The notes under the pieces: model-generated
The model's input: the letters and a program-made list of their open reading frames with translations, nothing else
What the model was told of the DNA's origin: nothing
The model's database searches: none
Translations under genes and position numbers: made by a program
NCBI RefSeq assembly: GCF_030124325.1
Contig: NZ_JASKLR010000012.1
Span: 1-64,000 of the forward strand
Direction: 5' to 3'
DNA length: 64,000 bases
Source: Sinorhizobium sp. 8-89
GTDB lineage: Bacteria > Pseudomonadota > Alphaproteobacteria > Rhizobiales > Rhizobiaceae
In this document: positions 8,637 through 20,898 of the stretch, in pieces
Layout: every line of letters starts with the position of its first letter
Position numbering within the stretch: the stretch's first letter is position 1

Positions 8637-9611
8637 ATGCTGAGATCCGTACTGGTGCTTCTGCCAGCCGTTCTGATGTTTGCCGGTCCTGCCGAGGCCA
8701 ACAAGGTGTTCGTCACCAATGAACGCAGCAACAACGTGACGGTGCTCGACAGCCAAAGCTGGGAGGTGATCGCCACTTTTCCGGCCGGCAACAGGCCGCG
8801 CGGCATCACGATCAGCCCGGATGGCAAGGAACTCTATGTCTGCGCGTCGGACGACGACACCGTCCGGGTATTCGATCCGGAGACCTACAAGGAATTGCAC
8901 ACGCTGCCGTCCGGCCCGGATCCGGAACTGTTTGCTCTCGATCCTTCAGGCAATCCGCTCTACGTCGCCAACGAGGATGACAATCTGGTGACGGTCGTGG
9001 ACGTCAAGACGCGCCAGGTGCTGGCCGAGGTGCCCGTCGGCGTCGAACCGGAAGGTGTTGCCGTCAGTCCGGACGCCAAGACGATCATCAACACCTCCGA
9101 AACCACCAATATGGCGCATTTCATCAACGCCTCCACCTACGAGATCGTGCACAACGTGCGGGTGGACCAGCGCCCGCGCTATGCCGAATTCACGGCCGAC
9201 GGCAAGAAGCTTTACGTCAGTTCTGAAATCGGCGGCACGGTTTCGGTGATCGATCTGAGCGCGGGCGAGCCGGCGATCGCCAAGAAGATCAGCTTTGCCG
9301 TGCCGGGCATTCAACCGGAATGGTTGCAGCCGGTTGGTATCAAGGCGACCAAGGACGGCTCGCGGATTTTCGTGGCGCTCGGCCCCGCCAACCGGGTCGC
9401 GGTGATCGACGCCGCGCGAGATGAAGTTATCGACTACCTGCTCGTCGGGCAGCGTGTCTGGCAGATGGCATTCACCCCGGGCGAGGAGTTCCTGATCACC
9501 ACGAATGGAAACTCTAACGACGTTAGTATCATTGACGTCAAGGAGGAAACGGTGATCCGCTCGGTTCAGGTCGGCGAGCAGCCTTGGGGGGTTGTGGTAG
9601 CCCCGAATTAA
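8637..9611 (+). CDS. PQQ-catabolism-associated beta-propeller protein
   Basis: A 324-residue secreted YVTN-repeat protein. The ATG at 8637 has a strong TTGGAGGAT ribosome site and starts a signal peptide (MFAGPAEA). Repeats include KVFVTNERSNNVTVLDS, RGITISPDGKELYVC and LYVANEDDNLVTVVD through to SVQVGEQPWGVVVAP, giving a complete seven-bladed propeller. It follows the binding-protein gene by two bases. Its relative at 5308-6309 is on the opposite strand, so the locus holds two propellers of this class. Function unknown; probably a periplasmic partner of quinoprotein metabolism. Confidence 0.82.
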   Translation: MLRSVLVLLPAVLMFAGPAEANKVFVTNERSNNVTVLDSQSWEVIATFPAGNRPRGITISPDGKELYVCASDDDTVRVFDPETYKELHTLPSGPDPELFALDPSGNPLYVANEDDNLVTVVDVKTRQVLAEVPVGVEPEGVAVSPDAKTIINTSETTNMAHFINASTYEIVHNVRVDQRPRYAEFTADGKKLYVSSEIGGTVSVIDLSAGEPAIAKKISFAVPGIQPEWLQPVGIKATKDGSRIFVALGPANRVAVIDAARDEVIDYLLVGQRVWQMAFTPGEEFLITTNGNSNDVSIIDVKEETVIRSVQVGEQPWGVVVAPN

Positions 9612-9647
9612 GCGAGAGCATTAAGAGATATTGGGAGGATTTTCATC

Positions 9648-10091
9648 GTGCATAGATTGATTTTCGCGGCGCTTGCGGCGCTCTTTCTGGCAGGTCCGGC
9701 CGGTGCCGCACCGCTTTGCGGCGAGCTCGGCTTTTCCGGATTGCTTGCTAAATGCAACCGGGGCGAGCCGATCGAGATCACGCTCAGTTCCGGCAAGCCG
9801 CTGGGCAAGGGTGCCATTGCGCTGCAGTCCGGCGCCTATTACGAAATGCGCATCACGGCGGACGGGTCGGCGGAACTGGCACTCACCGGTGCGCCGTTCT
9901 TTCGCGCGATCTGGATGAACGAGATCGTCATCAACGGCATAGAAGTACGTCCCATGGCGATTGACAGCCTCGAATTCGACGAGGCGGGCACGGCGACGCT
10001 GTCGTTCATTGCGATAAAGCCGGGCAGCTACGAAGTGAAGATTCCGGACACCTCAAGCGACAGTCAGAAGGTGCAGATTTCTATTCAGTGA
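9648..10091 (+). CDS. secreted beta-rich protein of unknown function
   Basis: A 147-residue protein starting at GTG 9648 behind a GGGAGGA ribosome site. It has a signal peptide (LFLAGPAGAAP), a cysteine pair in the mature N-terminus (PLCGELGFSGLLAKC), and a C-terminal half with beta-strand pattern ending PGSYEVKIPDTSSDSQKVQISI, which resembles the last strand of cupredoxin-like folds. No His/Cys/Met copper triad is evident, so copper binding is not claimed. It sits between the propeller and the ABC transporter of the methanol locus. I do not recognise a named family. Confidence 0.65.
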   Translation: MHRLIFAALAALFLAGPAGAAPLCGELGFSGLLAKCNRGEPIEITLSSGKPLGKGAIALQSGAYYEMRITADGSAELALTGAPFFRAIWMNEIVINGIEVRPMAIDSLEFDEAGTATLSFIAIKPGSYEVKIPDTSSDSQKVQISIQ

Positions 10092-10147
10092 GCCGGCTGC
10101 ACGAGGCGGCTGCTCGACGGCGAGTTCAAAGGCTTGGGGGGAAAGCA

Positions 10148-11119
10148 ATGAACCTTTTCAAACGATTTCTGGCCGGATGTCTGTTCGCGTTCGGAGCGAC
10201 GGCTGCCATGGCCGAGGATCTCCCGCAGTTACGGGCAGCGATGCTGGCGTCGGGTACCGTCAACTGGGAAATCTCGACCATCAAGGGCCATGAGCTCGAC
10301 CGAAAGAACGGCTTCGAACTCAAGGTCCAGGATTATGCGGACAATGGTGCGACGCGCGTGGCCTTCGAGGGCGGCGAGGCCGACACCATGGTGGCCGACT
10401 GGATATGGGTGGCTAACCAGCGTGCCGCTGGCAAGGATTACGTCTTCATTCCCTATTCGCTGGCCGTCGGCGGGCTGGTGGTCAAGGATGACAGCGGCAT
10501 CAAGGCGCTGCCCGATCTTGCCGGCAAGAAGATCGGCATCGCCGGCGGGCCGCTCGACAAGAGCTGGTTGATCCTGCGCGCCTATGCCAAGCAGCAATAC
10601 GGCATGGACCTGGCCGCCGAGACCGAGCAGGTGTTCGGAGCGCCGCCGCTGATCTTCAAGTCGGCCCTTTCCGGCGAGACGGAGGGAGCGATCAATTTCT
10701 GGCACTTCCTTGCGAAGATGAAGGCCAAGGGCATGCACGAGCTGATCTCCGTCTCCGATGCCGCAGCGGCGCTCAAGCTCGATCCCGACACGCCGCTGCT
10801 CGGCTATGTGTTGAAGGGCGAGTATGCGGCGGCCCATCCAGACATCGTAAAGGGTCTCTATGCGGCGTCGCGCGCGGCCAAGGATCTGCTCAGCAGCGAC
10901 GAGGAGGTATGGGAGGGCTTGCGCGACAAGATGAATGCCGGAGACGACGCTGAATTCGTTGCGCTGCGCGACGGCTACCGCGCCGGCATTCCCAGCGGCA
11001 GACCGATCGACGAGGCGGCCGCCGACCGGTTCTTGCGGCTGATGGTGGACCTCGGCGGCGCGGAGCTCGTCGGCAAGGCAACAAGCCTGCCTAACGGATT
11101 GTTCCTGCGCCTTGAATAA
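10148..11119 (+). CDS. ABC transporter substrate-binding protein, NitT/TauT (NMT1-like) type
   Basis: A 323-residue protein with a signal peptide (FGATAAMAED). The mature sequence has features of NMT1/THI5/SsuA-like binding proteins: early segment SGTVNWEISTIKGHELDRKNG, GGEADTMVADWIWV, and LAGKKIGIAGGPLDKSW. ATG 10148 was chosen for the signal peptide; upstream in-frame sequence is Arg-rich and unlikely. The permease follows with an 8-base overlap, then the ATPase. Substrate unknown. Placement inside the XoxF locus makes a methanol-, PQQ- or lanthanide-related ligand possible but unproven. Confidence 0.85.
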   Translation: MNLFKRFLAGCLFAFGATAAMAEDLPQLRAAMLASGTVNWEISTIKGHELDRKNGFELKVQDYADNGATRVAFEGGEADTMVADWIWVANQRAAGKDYVFIPYSLAVGGLVVKDDSGIKALPDLAGKKIGIAGGPLDKSWLILRAYAKQQYGMDLAAETEQVFGAPPLIFKSALSGETEGAINFWHFLAKMKAKGMHELISVSDAAAALKLDPDTPLLGYVLKGEYAAAHPDIVKGLYAASRAAKDLLSSDEEVWEGLRDKMNAGDDAEFVALRDGYRAGIPSGRPIDEAAADRFLRLMVDLGGAELVGKATSLPNGLFLRLE

Positions 11120-11873
11120 GACGCTGCAACACCCTGCGCTGGTGCGTGCATTGTCGTTCGGGCTTCTGCTCATGTTGTGGATAGCGGCGGCCGAACTGAC
11201 GGCCGATGCGTCCGTCCTGCCTCCGCCGTGGGCGCTATGGGCGCCCTTTGCCAAGGCCGCGGCTTCCGGCGCTTTGCCCTATCACCTCGGAATGACGTTG
11301 TGGCGCGTGGTCTGCGCCTTCGTGCCGGCGATGGCCATCGGCGTGGCGCTCGGATTTCTGATGGGGCGCGTTCCCTCCGTTGACCAATGGCTCGATCCTT
11401 GGCTTGTCGTCTTTCTCAACCTCCCGGCTCTCGTGCTCATCGTGCTCTGCTATCTCTGGATCGGGCTCAACGAGACCGCGGCGATCATCGCCGTGGTGCT
11501 CAACAAGATTCCGAATGTCGCGACGATCCTGCGCGAGGGTGCGCGTGCGCTCGATCCGAACGTTGGCGCCATGGTCCAGGTCTATCGCATGCGGCCGCTG
11601 GCGCGGCTGCGCCACGTCGTCATGCCGCAGCTTGCACCTTTCATTGCCGCTGCCGCCCGCTCGGGCATCGCGGTCATATGGAAGATCGTGCTGGTGGTGG
11701 AGTTTCTTGGCCGCTCCAGCGGTATCGGCTTCCAGATCCATTTCTATTTTCAGCTTTTCGACGTTGCCATGGTGCTCGTCTACGCGCTTTCTTTCATCGG
11801 CGTAATGCTGCTGGTCGAGGCGCTAATCCTGCAGCCGTCCGAACGCCGCGTACGGCGCTGGAGGACGGCATGA
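11112..11873 (+). CDS. ABC transporter permease, NitT/TauT type
   Basis: A 253-residue integral membrane protein with about six hydrophobic segments and the inner-membrane EAA-like loop EGARALDPNVGAMVQVYRMR followed by FIAAAARSGIAVIWKIVLVVEF, as in SsuC/TauC. The start is the TTG at 11112, overlapping the binding-protein stop by 8 bases; no good ATG exists before the first membrane segment. It is translationally coupled to the ATPase by a 4-base overlap. It forms the channel of the transporter in this locus. Confidence 0.83.
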   Translation: MNKTLQHPALVRALSFGLLLMLWIAAAELTADASVLPPPWALWAPFAKAAASGALPYHLGMTLWRVVCAFVPAMAIGVALGFLMGRVPSVDQWLDPWLVVFLNLPALVLIVLCYLWIGLNETAAIIAVVLNKIPNVATILREGARALDPNVGAMVQVYRMRPLARLRHVVMPQLAPFIAAAARSGIAVIWKIVLVVEFLGRSSGIGFQIHFYFQLFDVAMVLVYALSFIGVMLLVEALILQPSERRVRRWRTA

Positions 11874-12517
11874 TCAAGGTTGACGTCAGGCGAAAGGCGT
11901 TCCGGGAGGAGGAGATCCTGCGGGATATCCGTTTCGAGATGGAGATTGGCGAGACCGTCGCCATCCTCGGGACGTCAGGGATTGGCAAATCGACGCTGCT
12001 GAGGCTCATCGCCGGCATCGATCCGGCTTTCGAGGGCGAGATCACCCGCCCCGACAAGATCGCCATGGTGTTTCAGGAACCCGTTCTCCTTCCGTGGCGG
12101 AGCGTCCTTGAGAATCTGACGCTGGTGCACCCGGAACTCGGGGCGGAAGCGGCGCATTCGGCGCTGGAGCGGGTCGGCATGGTCGACAAGGTCCAGCTCT
12201 TTCCCGGCCAGCTATCGCTCGGCCAGCAGCGGCGGCTGGCGCTGGCGCGCGCTTTTGCCGGACGCCCCCAACTTCTCGTAATGGACGAGCCCTATGTGTC
12301 GCTCGATCCGGCCACCGCCGAGGAGATGTTGGCGTTGACCGAGGCGCTGATCGCGGAAACCGGCCCTGCCGTCATGCTGGTGACCCACTCGGAGGTCGAG
12401 GCGCACCGGCTGGCCCGGCGCTGCCTGCGCCTTATCGGGAGACCGGCGACGATTGCGAGCGACTTGGCGACGAGATCGGCGTTGCTCTCCAGGGAGGTGC
12501 ATCATGACCGGGCTTGA
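11870..12517 (+). CDS. ABC transporter ATP-binding protein, NitT/TauT type
   Basis: A 215-residue ATPase. Walker A is GTSGIGKST, the Q-loop is VFQEPVLLPWRSV, the signature is LSLGQQRR (a common variant of LSGGQ), and Walker B is LLVMDEPYVSLD, followed by the switch His in VTHSEVEA. The start ATG at 11870 overlaps the permease stop. At its 3' end it overlaps a short reading frame by 14 bases. It completes a three-component importer with the two preceding genes. Confidence 0.88.
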   Translation: MIKVDVRRKAFREEEILRDIRFEMEIGETVAILGTSGIGKSTLLRLIAGIDPAFEGEITRPDKIAMVFQEPVLLPWRSVLENLTLVHPELGAEAAHSALERVGMVDKVQLFPGQLSLGQQRRLALARAFAGRPQLLVMDEPYVSLDPATAEEMLALTEALIAETGPAVMLVTHSEVEAHRLARRCLRLIGRPATIASDLATRSALLSREVHHDRA

Positions 12518-12656
12518 GATCAGCCACATCAGCTACAGCGACGGATCGCGCAAGGCGCGCGATGATGTCAGGCGGCCGACGCCGAAAACCGACACTTTCC
12601 GCTATATTGCCGACGACGGCATTTGCCTTGATCCTGCTTTCTCAGGAAGGACCTGA
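12504..12656 (+). CDS. small hypothetical protein (50 aa)
   Basis: A 50-codon frame whose ATG lies behind GGGAGGTGCATC inside the end of the ATPase gene, so it could be translationally coupled. The product is polar and charged (MTGLEISHISYSDGSRKA, then RRPTPKTDTFRYIADDG) with no signal peptide or membrane segment. It is not PqqA, whose Glu/Tyr motif is absent. Position between the transporter and gfa suggests it belongs to the operon, but coding status is uncertain. Confidence 0.4.
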   Translation: MTGLEISHISYSDGSRKARDDVRRPTPKTDTFRYIADDGICLDPAFSGRT

Positions 12657-12683
12657 AGACGTTCAAGAGAGAGGAGGAACAAA

Positions 12684-13253
12684 ATGCTCAAGCTACATCC
12701 GTCCATCGACAACGGTTTTCCGCCTGCGAGTCCGGACTTTCAGGGTGGCACGCTGAAATGCAAATGCGCTACCAACCCGGTGACCGTCGGGATCGGCGCA
12801 CAGACGGCACACAACCATGCCTGCGGCTGCACCAAATGTTGGAAGCCGGACGGCGCCACCTTCGCGCAGATCGCGGTTGTCAGCCGCGACAAGGTGAATG
12901 TCGCCTCAGGTTCAGAAAAGCTGCAGATCGTCGATCCAAGCGCGACAATCCAGCGCTACGCCTGCAAGGATTGCGGCACGCATATGTATGGCCGGATCGA
13001 GAACACCAAGCATCCCTTCTATGGCCTCGATTTCGTGCATACAGAGCTCAGCGACGAGACGGGCTGGTCGCCGCCGGCCTTCGCAGCCTTTGTTTCTTCG
13101 GTGATCGAAAGCGGGGTCAATCCCGATAGGATGTCGGATATACGCGCTCGCCTGACAGAACTCGGGCTGCCGCCCTATGATTGCTTGTCGCCGGCGCTGA
13201 TGGATGCAATCGCCACGCACATCGCCAAACAGTCCGGCGCGCTGCCGGCCTGA
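12684..13253 (+). CDS. gfa: glutathione-dependent formaldehyde-activating enzyme
   Basis: A 189-residue Gfa-family zinc protein, proposed to accelerate condensation of formaldehyde with glutathione, feeding the dehydrogenase at the start of the window. Zinc-site cysteines are all present: CKC (26, 28), CGCTKC (47, 49, 52) and CKDCG (94, 97). Length matches the family. A GAGAGGAGG site precedes the ATG. It ends the plus-strand methanol-oxidation block and converges on the thioredoxin-like gene. Confidence 0.93.
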   Translation: MLKLHPSIDNGFPPASPDFQGGTLKCKCATNPVTVGIGAQTAHNHACGCTKCWKPDGATFAQIAVVSRDKVNVASGSEKLQIVDPSATIQRYACKDCGTHMYGRIENTKHPFYGLDFVHTELSDETGWSPPAFAAFVSSVIESGVNPDRMSDIRARLTELGLPPYDCLSPALMDAIATHIAKQSGALPA

Positions 13254-13296
13254 CATGCCGCGCTCACCTTGGTGCCCTGCAACATCAGCGGGGCCG

Positions 13297-13580
13297 AACG
13301 CCTCCTCCCTCGGACCCCGCCCGTTGCCTCCTGTCGGGAGGCGCCAAACGGGCGGGGGCTGAGGCGTTTATGGCCAAGCCGGTTGAGCGGAACCCTTGAT
13401 GCTCCCCTCTGCTCTGCCGGGCATATCCCCGACAAGGGGCAAGATCGGCAAGCAGTGATGCCCGCTCAACCACGGACCCTTGCGCAACTTCGGCATTTTG
13501 CGCGTTTGCTGTCGGATAGGGCTTTGCTTCTGGCCAATCTCCCTCCTTGTGGGGGAGATGCCCGGCAGGGCAGAGGGGGT
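13297..13580. repeat. RIME-like palindromic intergenic element
   Basis: The 361 bases between gfa and the convergent thioredoxin-like gene carry two large palindromes. The first (13297-13368) nests AACGCCTC/GAGGCGTT, CCCCGCCCGTT/AACGGGCGGGG and GCCTCC/GGAGGC around a five-base loop. The second (13401-13580) has imperfect inverted arms containing CCCTCTGCtCTGCCGGGCAT and its complement, each arm with a smaller CCCC/GGGG hairpin. Two large palindromes are what is described for rhizobial intergenic mosaic elements. It could also terminate transcription from both sides. No gene is supported here. Confidence 0.65.
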
Positions 13581-13617
13581 AACTTGCGGGCGGAAAAAAC
13601 GGGAACTGGACCCAGAC

Positions 13618-14184
13618 TCAGGCCTGATAGGCAGATGCTTTCCACTTAATGGCACAGCCCATCGAAGGCTGTTGTTCCGACGGACCTTTGCCAAACAGTG
13701 TGACCATGACCATCGCCTCGTAGAGGTCGCGCCTCAGATCGCTAGGGCCGATCTCCTTGCGCGAAGCATCCAGTCGCCCGCGATATTGCAGCTTCATGTC
13801 CTTGTTAAAGCCGAAGAAGTCTGGCGTGCAGACGGCGCCATAGGCGTTGGCGACGGATTGGTCCTCGTCGTAGAGATAGGGAAAGGGCAGGGCGTTTTGC
13901 GAAGCGAAGCGCTTCATGTTTTCGAACGAATCCTGTGGATAGGCCTCGGCGTCATTGGCGCTGATCGCCACGAAACCGACGCCGTGATCTTTGAGGTCGA
14001 TCGCGTCTCGCACGATGCGGGCGATGACCGCTTTCACATAGGGGCAGTGATTGCAGATGAAGGTAACGACCAGCCCCTTCGGGCCGGCCTGATCGAATAT
14101 GGAGTGGGTGAGACCGTCTACGCCGCGAAGTCTCGCGTCGACCGCCGGCCAGCCGAACTCACAGACAGGAGGGGTAGCGGCCAT
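13618..14184 (-). CDS. thioredoxin-fold protein (AhpC/TSA/redoxin type)
   Basis: A 188-residue cytoplasmic protein with a thioredoxin-like CNHCP motif (Cys44, Cys47) in VVTFICNHCPYVKAV and later FPYLYDEDQSVANAYGAVCTPDFFGF, typical of the redoxin subgroup often annotated as alkyl hydroperoxide reductase/thiol-specific antioxidant-like. It starts 3 bases after rpe on the minus strand and ends the cbb operon. A redox role linked to the Calvin cycle is plausible but not shown. Confidence 0.8.
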   Translation of the reverse strand: MAATPPVCEFGWPAVDARLRGVDGLTHSIFDQAGPKGLVVTFICNHCPYVKAVIARIVRDAIDLKDHGVGFVAISANDAEAYPQDSFENMKRFASQNALPFPYLYDEDQSVANAYGAVCTPDFFGFNKDMKLQYRGRLDASRKEIGPSDLRRDLYEAMVMVTLFGKGPSEQQPSMGCAIKWKASAYQA

Positions 14185-14187
14185 GGT

Positions 14188-14874
14188 TCATGCTGCTTTC
14201 TTGATGGCGCCATCGGACGCCGCACGGATGGCCGCAATGTTTTTCGCATAGGCCTCCTCGTTGCCGCCTTTGAACACTGCGGAGCCGGCAACCAGCACAT
14301 CCGCTCCGGCCGCGGCAACGAGCGGCGCCGTTTCCAGCGTCACGCCGCCGTCGATCTCGATGTGGATCGGTCGGCTGCCAATCATGGACTTCACGCGGCG
14401 CACCTTCTCGACGACGGACGGAATAAAGGCCTGGCCGCCGAAGCCGGGATTGACAGTCATCAGCAGGATGAGGTCAAGCCGGTCCAGCACATATTCGATG
14501 ACGCTCTCCGGCGTCGACGGATTGAGCGAGACGCCGGCCTTGCAGCCGAGGTCGCGGATCGCCTGCAGCGATCGGTCGAGGTGGGTGGTGGCTTCGGCAT
14601 GCACCGTGATGATGCCGCAGCCGGCATCAGCGAAGGCAGCGAGGAAGGGGTCGGCCGGCGCGATCATCAAGTGGCAGTCGAACATTTTGTCCGTTCGGTT
14701 CCGGATCGCTTTGATGACCGGTGGACCGAAGGTGATGTTCGGCACGAAATGGCCATCCATCACGTCAAGGTGGATCCAGTCGGCACCGGCCTGGCAGACG
14801 GCCTCGACCTCTTCGCCGAGCCGCGAGAAATCTGCCGACAGAACCGAGGGGGCTATGATGGTCTTTTGGCTCAT
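14188..14874 (-). CDS. cbbE: ribulose-phosphate 3-epimerase
   Basis: A 228-residue TIM-barrel epimerase interconverting D-ribulose 5-phosphate and D-xylulose 5-phosphate in the regenerative phase of the Calvin cycle. Signature motifs are [15 protein letters not shown] at the N-terminus, [26 protein letters not shown] and IEIDGGV. Its start overlaps the end of cbbX by four bases. The symbol cbbE (rpe/ppe) is given because of the operon. Confidence 0.95.
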   Translation of the reverse strand: MSQKTIIAPSVLSADFSRLGEEVEAVCQAGADWIHLDVMDGHFVPNITFGPPVIKAIRNRTDKMFDCHLMIAPADPFLAAFADAGCGIITVHAEATTHLDRSLQAIRDLGCKAGVSLNPSTPESVIEYVLDRLDLILLMTVNPGFGGQAFIPSVVEKVRRVKSMIGSRPIHIEIDGGVTLETAPLVAAAGADVLVAGSAVFKGGNEEAYAKNIAAIRAASDGAIKKAA

Positions 14875-15806
14875 GACGAGATCTCCAAAGGATTGGGCTG
14901 GTCCATGGCAAAAACGCGACTCGCGGAAATATCTCGAGCCGTGATGGTCGACAGTTGCTCCGCATTGACGGGGCCGACGCTTTCCTCGAACAGGCGGTTC
15001 GCCTGCCGCAACCGGGCGCGATCGAGCGCGTTGCGGATCGAGCGCGCATTGGCGAAATGCGGCTGGCGCCGACGACGGGCGATGTAGTCGCTCATCACGG
15101 CTGCCGCCTTGGCATCGAAGTGATAGCCCTGGCGGCTCAGCATGCTCTCGGCGATCGACAGGAGTTCCCCGTCGTCGTAGTCGGGGAAATCGATGTGGTG
15201 AGCAATGCGCGAGCGAAAGCCTGGATTGCTCTCGAAAAATCGATCCATGCGGGCGGCATAACCGGCGAGAATGACCACCAGGTCGTCGCGGTTGTTCTCC
15301 ATCACTTGGAGCAGGATCTCGATAGCTTCCTGGCCGTAGTCGCGCTCGTTGTCCGGTCGGTAGAGATAATAGGCCTCGTCGATGAAGAGCACGCCGCCCA
15401 TTGCCTTCTTCAGGATATCCTTGGTTTTGGGCGCGGTGTGGCCGATATATTGGCCGACCAGATCGTCACGCGTCACCGACACCAGATGCCCCTTGCGGAT
15501 ATAGCCGAGCCTGTGCAGCAGATTGGCCATGCGCAAGGCTACCGTTGTCTTGCCGGTACCGGGATTGCCGGTGAAGCTCATGTGCAGCGACGGCGCCTCG
15601 TGGGTGAGGCCCATGGCACGGCGGGCTCGCTCCACGAGCAACAGGGCTGCCGTCTCGCGGATCCGCTGCTTCACGGGCTTCAGCCCGACGAGTTCCCGGT
15701 CCAGTTCGTCGAGGATTTCGGCGACGCCGGAGGCGTGGTATTCCTCAGCGAGGTCGACCGACGTCGGCGGGCCGTCGACGCTTGATTGAGCTTCCGGCAT
15801 TGCCAT
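14871..15806 (-). CDS. cbbX: red-type Rubisco activase CbbX
   Basis: A 311-residue AAA+ ATPase that remodels inhibited red-type Rubisco by acting on the CbbL C-terminus. Walker A is GNPGTGKTT (80-88) and Walker B LFIDEA (about 140-145), with the pore-loop region [10 protein letters not shown] between them. It follows cbbS by 12 bases, matching the cbbLSX order of form IC Rubisco operons. Confidence 0.95.
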   Translation of the reverse strand: MAMPEAQSSVDGPPTSVDLAEEYHASGVAEILDELDRELVGLKPVKQRIRETAALLLVERARRAMGLTHEAPSLHMSFTGNPGTGKTTVALRMANLLHRLGYIRKGHLVSVTRDDLVGQYIGHTAPKTKDILKKAMGGVLFIDEAYYLYRPDNERDYGQEAIEILLQVMENNRDDLVVILAGYAARMDRFFESNPGFRSRIAHHIDFPDYDDGELLSIAESMLSRQGYHFDAKAAAVMSDYIARRRRQPHFANARSIRNALDRARLRQANRLFEESVGPVNAEQLSTITARDISASRVFAMDQPNPLEISS

Positions 15807-15818
15807 TTGTCTGCTCCT

Positions 15819-16208
15819 CTAGCGCCGCGTTTCCCAGGCATAATGCTGGCTGCGACCGCGGCTTTCCGTCCGGGTCATCCGCAGCTTCGGTTCAATGTCG
15901 GGACGGTTGACGATGAAGGACATCGTAACCGTCTCCAGGCCGCGGCTGGAATCGAAGGCATTCAGGCGGATGTAATCTTGCGGATGGGCTTTGCGGCAAT
16001 CGTCCAGCTCCATCATCACGCCCTTGGCGTCCTTCAGGTCGAACATCGGATTGCCCCACATTTCCCAGTAGGTGTTGCGGGGGTGCGGGTCGTCGGTATG
16101 CTCGACGCCAATCGCCCATCCCTTGCCGAGGCAATACTCGACCTGTGCCGTTATCTGCTCGTCAGTCAGGTCCGGCAGGAACGAGAAGCATCCTTGGGTG
16201 ATACGCAT
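15819..16208 (-). CDS. cbbS: ribulose-bisphosphate carboxylase small subunit
   Basis: A 129-residue small subunit with the motifs [40 protein letters not shown] and the long C-terminal extension (residues ~100-129) found in red-type form I enzymes. It caps the L8S8 complex. The gene lies 24 bases downstream of cbbL with its own AGAAGGAGA ribosome site. Confidence 0.96.
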   Translation of the reverse strand: MRITQGCFSFLPDLTDEQITAQVEYCLGKGWAIGVEHTDDPHPRNTYWEMWGNPMFDLKDAKGVMMELDDCRKAHPQDYIRLNAFDSSRGLETVTMSFIVNRPDIEPKLRMTRTESRGRSQHYAWETRR

Positions 16209-16232
16209 ATCGTCTCTCCTTCTGTTACGCTC

Positions 16233-18802
<2,570 letters not shown>

Positions 18803-18806
18803 GGTG

Positions 18807-20888
18807 TCAAGCCTCCTTCGATGAACTGATGACGTCTTTGCTCGCCAGCGGACCGGTGCTCATGAGCGGCGCCTCGCGGAAGTCGCGGCGGACAAGCTCC
18901 AAGGCTTCGGTGACGACATGATCGGCGGTGATGCCGAAATGGCGGTAGAGGTCTCCGGCCGGTGCCGAGGCCCCGAAGCCGATCATACCGACGAAGGCAC
19001 CGTCCGGTCCCATCCAGCGATCCCAACCGAGGCGGCCGGCGGCTTCGACGGCAATCCGCGGGGCATCTCCGAGAACCTGCTTCCGGTACGATGCATCCTG
19101 GATCTCGAACTTCTCCCAGCAAGGCATGGACACCACCGCCGCTTCCAAGCCCTCCTCGGCCTGCAGGCGTTCCGCTGCAGCAAGGGCGATCTCGACTTCG
19201 GACCCAGTGGCAAGGAGCGTGATGTCGCGGGGCCCGCGTGCTTCCTTCAGGACGTATGCTCCGCGCGCCGACAAATTCTCGTCCCGGTCCGTCTGGCGCA
19301 GCATCGGCAAAGCCTGTCGCGAAAGGGCAAGGACGCTCGGCCGGTTCTTCTCGCCAAGCGCGATCTCCCAGCATTCGGCCGTCTCGATGATGTCGGCCGG
19401 GCGGAAGACATTGAGGTTGGGAGTGGCACGCAGCATCGCCAGATGCTCGATCGGCTGGTGGGTTGGTCCATCCTCGCCGAGCCCGATGGAATCATGGGTC
19501 AGCACATAGACGACGGGCAGGCCCATCAGCGCCGAGAGACGCATCGCACCGCGAGCATAGTCGGAAAATACCAGGAAGGTGCCGCCGTAGGGAATGAAGC
19601 CGCCATGCAATGCGATGCCGTTCATGGCGGCCGCCATGCCGTGCTCGCGGATACCGTAATGCAGATAGCGCCCTTTGAAATTTCCCGGCGAAATGGGTTG
19701 GGTCTGCGACGTCATCGTCAGATTCGAGCCGGTCAGGTCGGCGGAGCCGCCAATAGTCAGCGCTGTCGCCCCATTGATGACCTCCAGCGCCATCTGCGAG
19801 GCCTGCCGTGTCGCGACCTTGGATGCTCTTTTGCGATGTGCGGCTCGGAATTTTGCCAGGAGATGAGCGACATCATCGTCCAGCTGTCGGCCGACAGTCT
19901 GTTGGTAGCGCTTCTTCGAGCGCGAGGCGTCGAGTCGGATTCCCCATGCCTCGCGGGCCAAGCGGCCCCGCACTGCCACGCGTTCCCAGGCGGATTTGAT
20001 CTGAGGCGGCACGAAGAATGGCGGATGCGTCCAGGCGAGCTTTTCGCGTGTCGCGGCAATTTCCTTGTCGCCGAGTGCCGCCCCATGGGTCTTGTGCGAG
20101 CCCTCCATGCTAGCCGCCCCCCTGCCGATCTGGGTGCGGCAGGCAATCAGCGACGGTTTGCGGCTCCGGCGCGCCCGCTCGATCGCCTTCGCCACGGCCT
20201 CGGGGTCGTGGCCATCGACGCGTTGCGCATCCCAGCCGGCTGCACGAAAACGAGCAAGCTGGTTCATCGAGGTGGAGAGGTCGGTCGATCCGTCGATCGA
20301 TATCCGGTTGTCGTCCCAGAGCACGACCAGCTTGCGCAGCTTCAGATGTCCGGCAAGATCGATCGCCTCGTGGCTGATGCCCTCCTGCAGGCAGCCGTCG
20401 CCGGCTACCACATAGGTGAAATGATTGCAGAGCGAACTCGAGAAGCGGGCAGCCATCATCTGTTCGGCAATCGCCATCCCGACGGCAGTGGCTATGCCCT
20501 GGCCGAGCGGGCCGGTGGTGGTCTCGATACCCAGGGCATGGCCGTATTCGGGATGGCCGGCCGTTTTTGAGCCAAGCTGGCGGAAGGCTGAGAGTTCGGC
20601 CATCGGCATGTCGGCAAAGCCCATCAGGTGGTGGATGGCATAGAGCAGCATCGAACCGTGGCCAGCCGAAAGTACGAAGCGATCGCGATCCGGCCAGTCG
20701 GGCAGGGAAGGGTCGATCTTGATGAAGCGCTTGAAGAGGACCGTGACTGCGTCGGCCATGCCCATCGGCATGCCGGGGTGGCCGGAATTTGCCTTCTGCA
20801 CGGCATCCATGGCGAGAAACCGAATGGCGTCGGCCATGTTGCGTTCCGATGCGGCGGCACGGGGTTCGATCTGCTGCGAAACATTCAT
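18807..20888 (-). CDS. cbbT: transketolase
   Basis: A 693-residue thiamine-diphosphate enzyme transferring two-carbon units in the regenerative phase. The TPP-binding motif is [20 protein letters not shown] followed by VLWDDNRIS, and the substrate segment [12 protein letters not shown] is near residue 37. Length is slightly above the usual ~660-670 residues, with an added Arg/Lys-rich stretch near 310-350. It lies between cbbP (10 bases) and cbbA. Confidence 0.95.
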   Translation of the reverse strand: MNVSQQIEPRAAASERNMADAIRFLAMDAVQKANSGHPGMPMGMADAVTVLFKRFIKIDPSLPDWPDRDRFVLSAGHGSMLLYAIHHLMGFADMPMAELSAFRQLGSKTAGHPEYGHALGIETTTGPLGQGIATAVGMAIAEQMMAARFSSSLCNHFTYVVAGDGCLQEGISHEAIDLAGHLKLRKLVVLWDDNRISIDGSTDLSTSMNQLARFRAAGWDAQRVDGHDPEAVAKAIERARRSRKPSLIACRTQIGRGAASMEGSHKTHGAALGDKEIAATREKLAWTHPPFFVPPQIKSAWERVAVRGRLAREAWGIRLDASRSKKRYQQTVGRQLDDDVAHLLAKFRAAHRKRASKVATRQASQMALEVINGATALTIGGSADLTGSNLTMTSQTQPISPGNFKGRYLHYGIREHGMAAAMNGIALHGGFIPYGGTFLVFSDYARGAMRLSALMGLPVVYVLTHDSIGLGEDGPTHQPIEHLAMLRATPNLNVFRPADIIETAECWEIALGEKNRPSVLALSRQALPMLRQTDRDENLSARGAYVLKEARGPRDITLLATGSEVEIALAAAERLQAEEGLEAAVVSMPCWEKFEIQDASYRKQVLGDAPRIAVEAAGRLGWDRWMGPDGAFVGMIGFGASAPAGDLYRHFGITADHVVTEALELVRRDFREAPLMSTGPLASKDVISSSKEA

Positions 20889-20898
20889 GGTGGTCTCC

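Noticed and set aside
13480-15087. 535-codon plus-strand frame across the redoxin and epimerase genes
   Set aside because: Antisense shadow of two well-identified genes and of the palindromic repeat; no recognisable domain.
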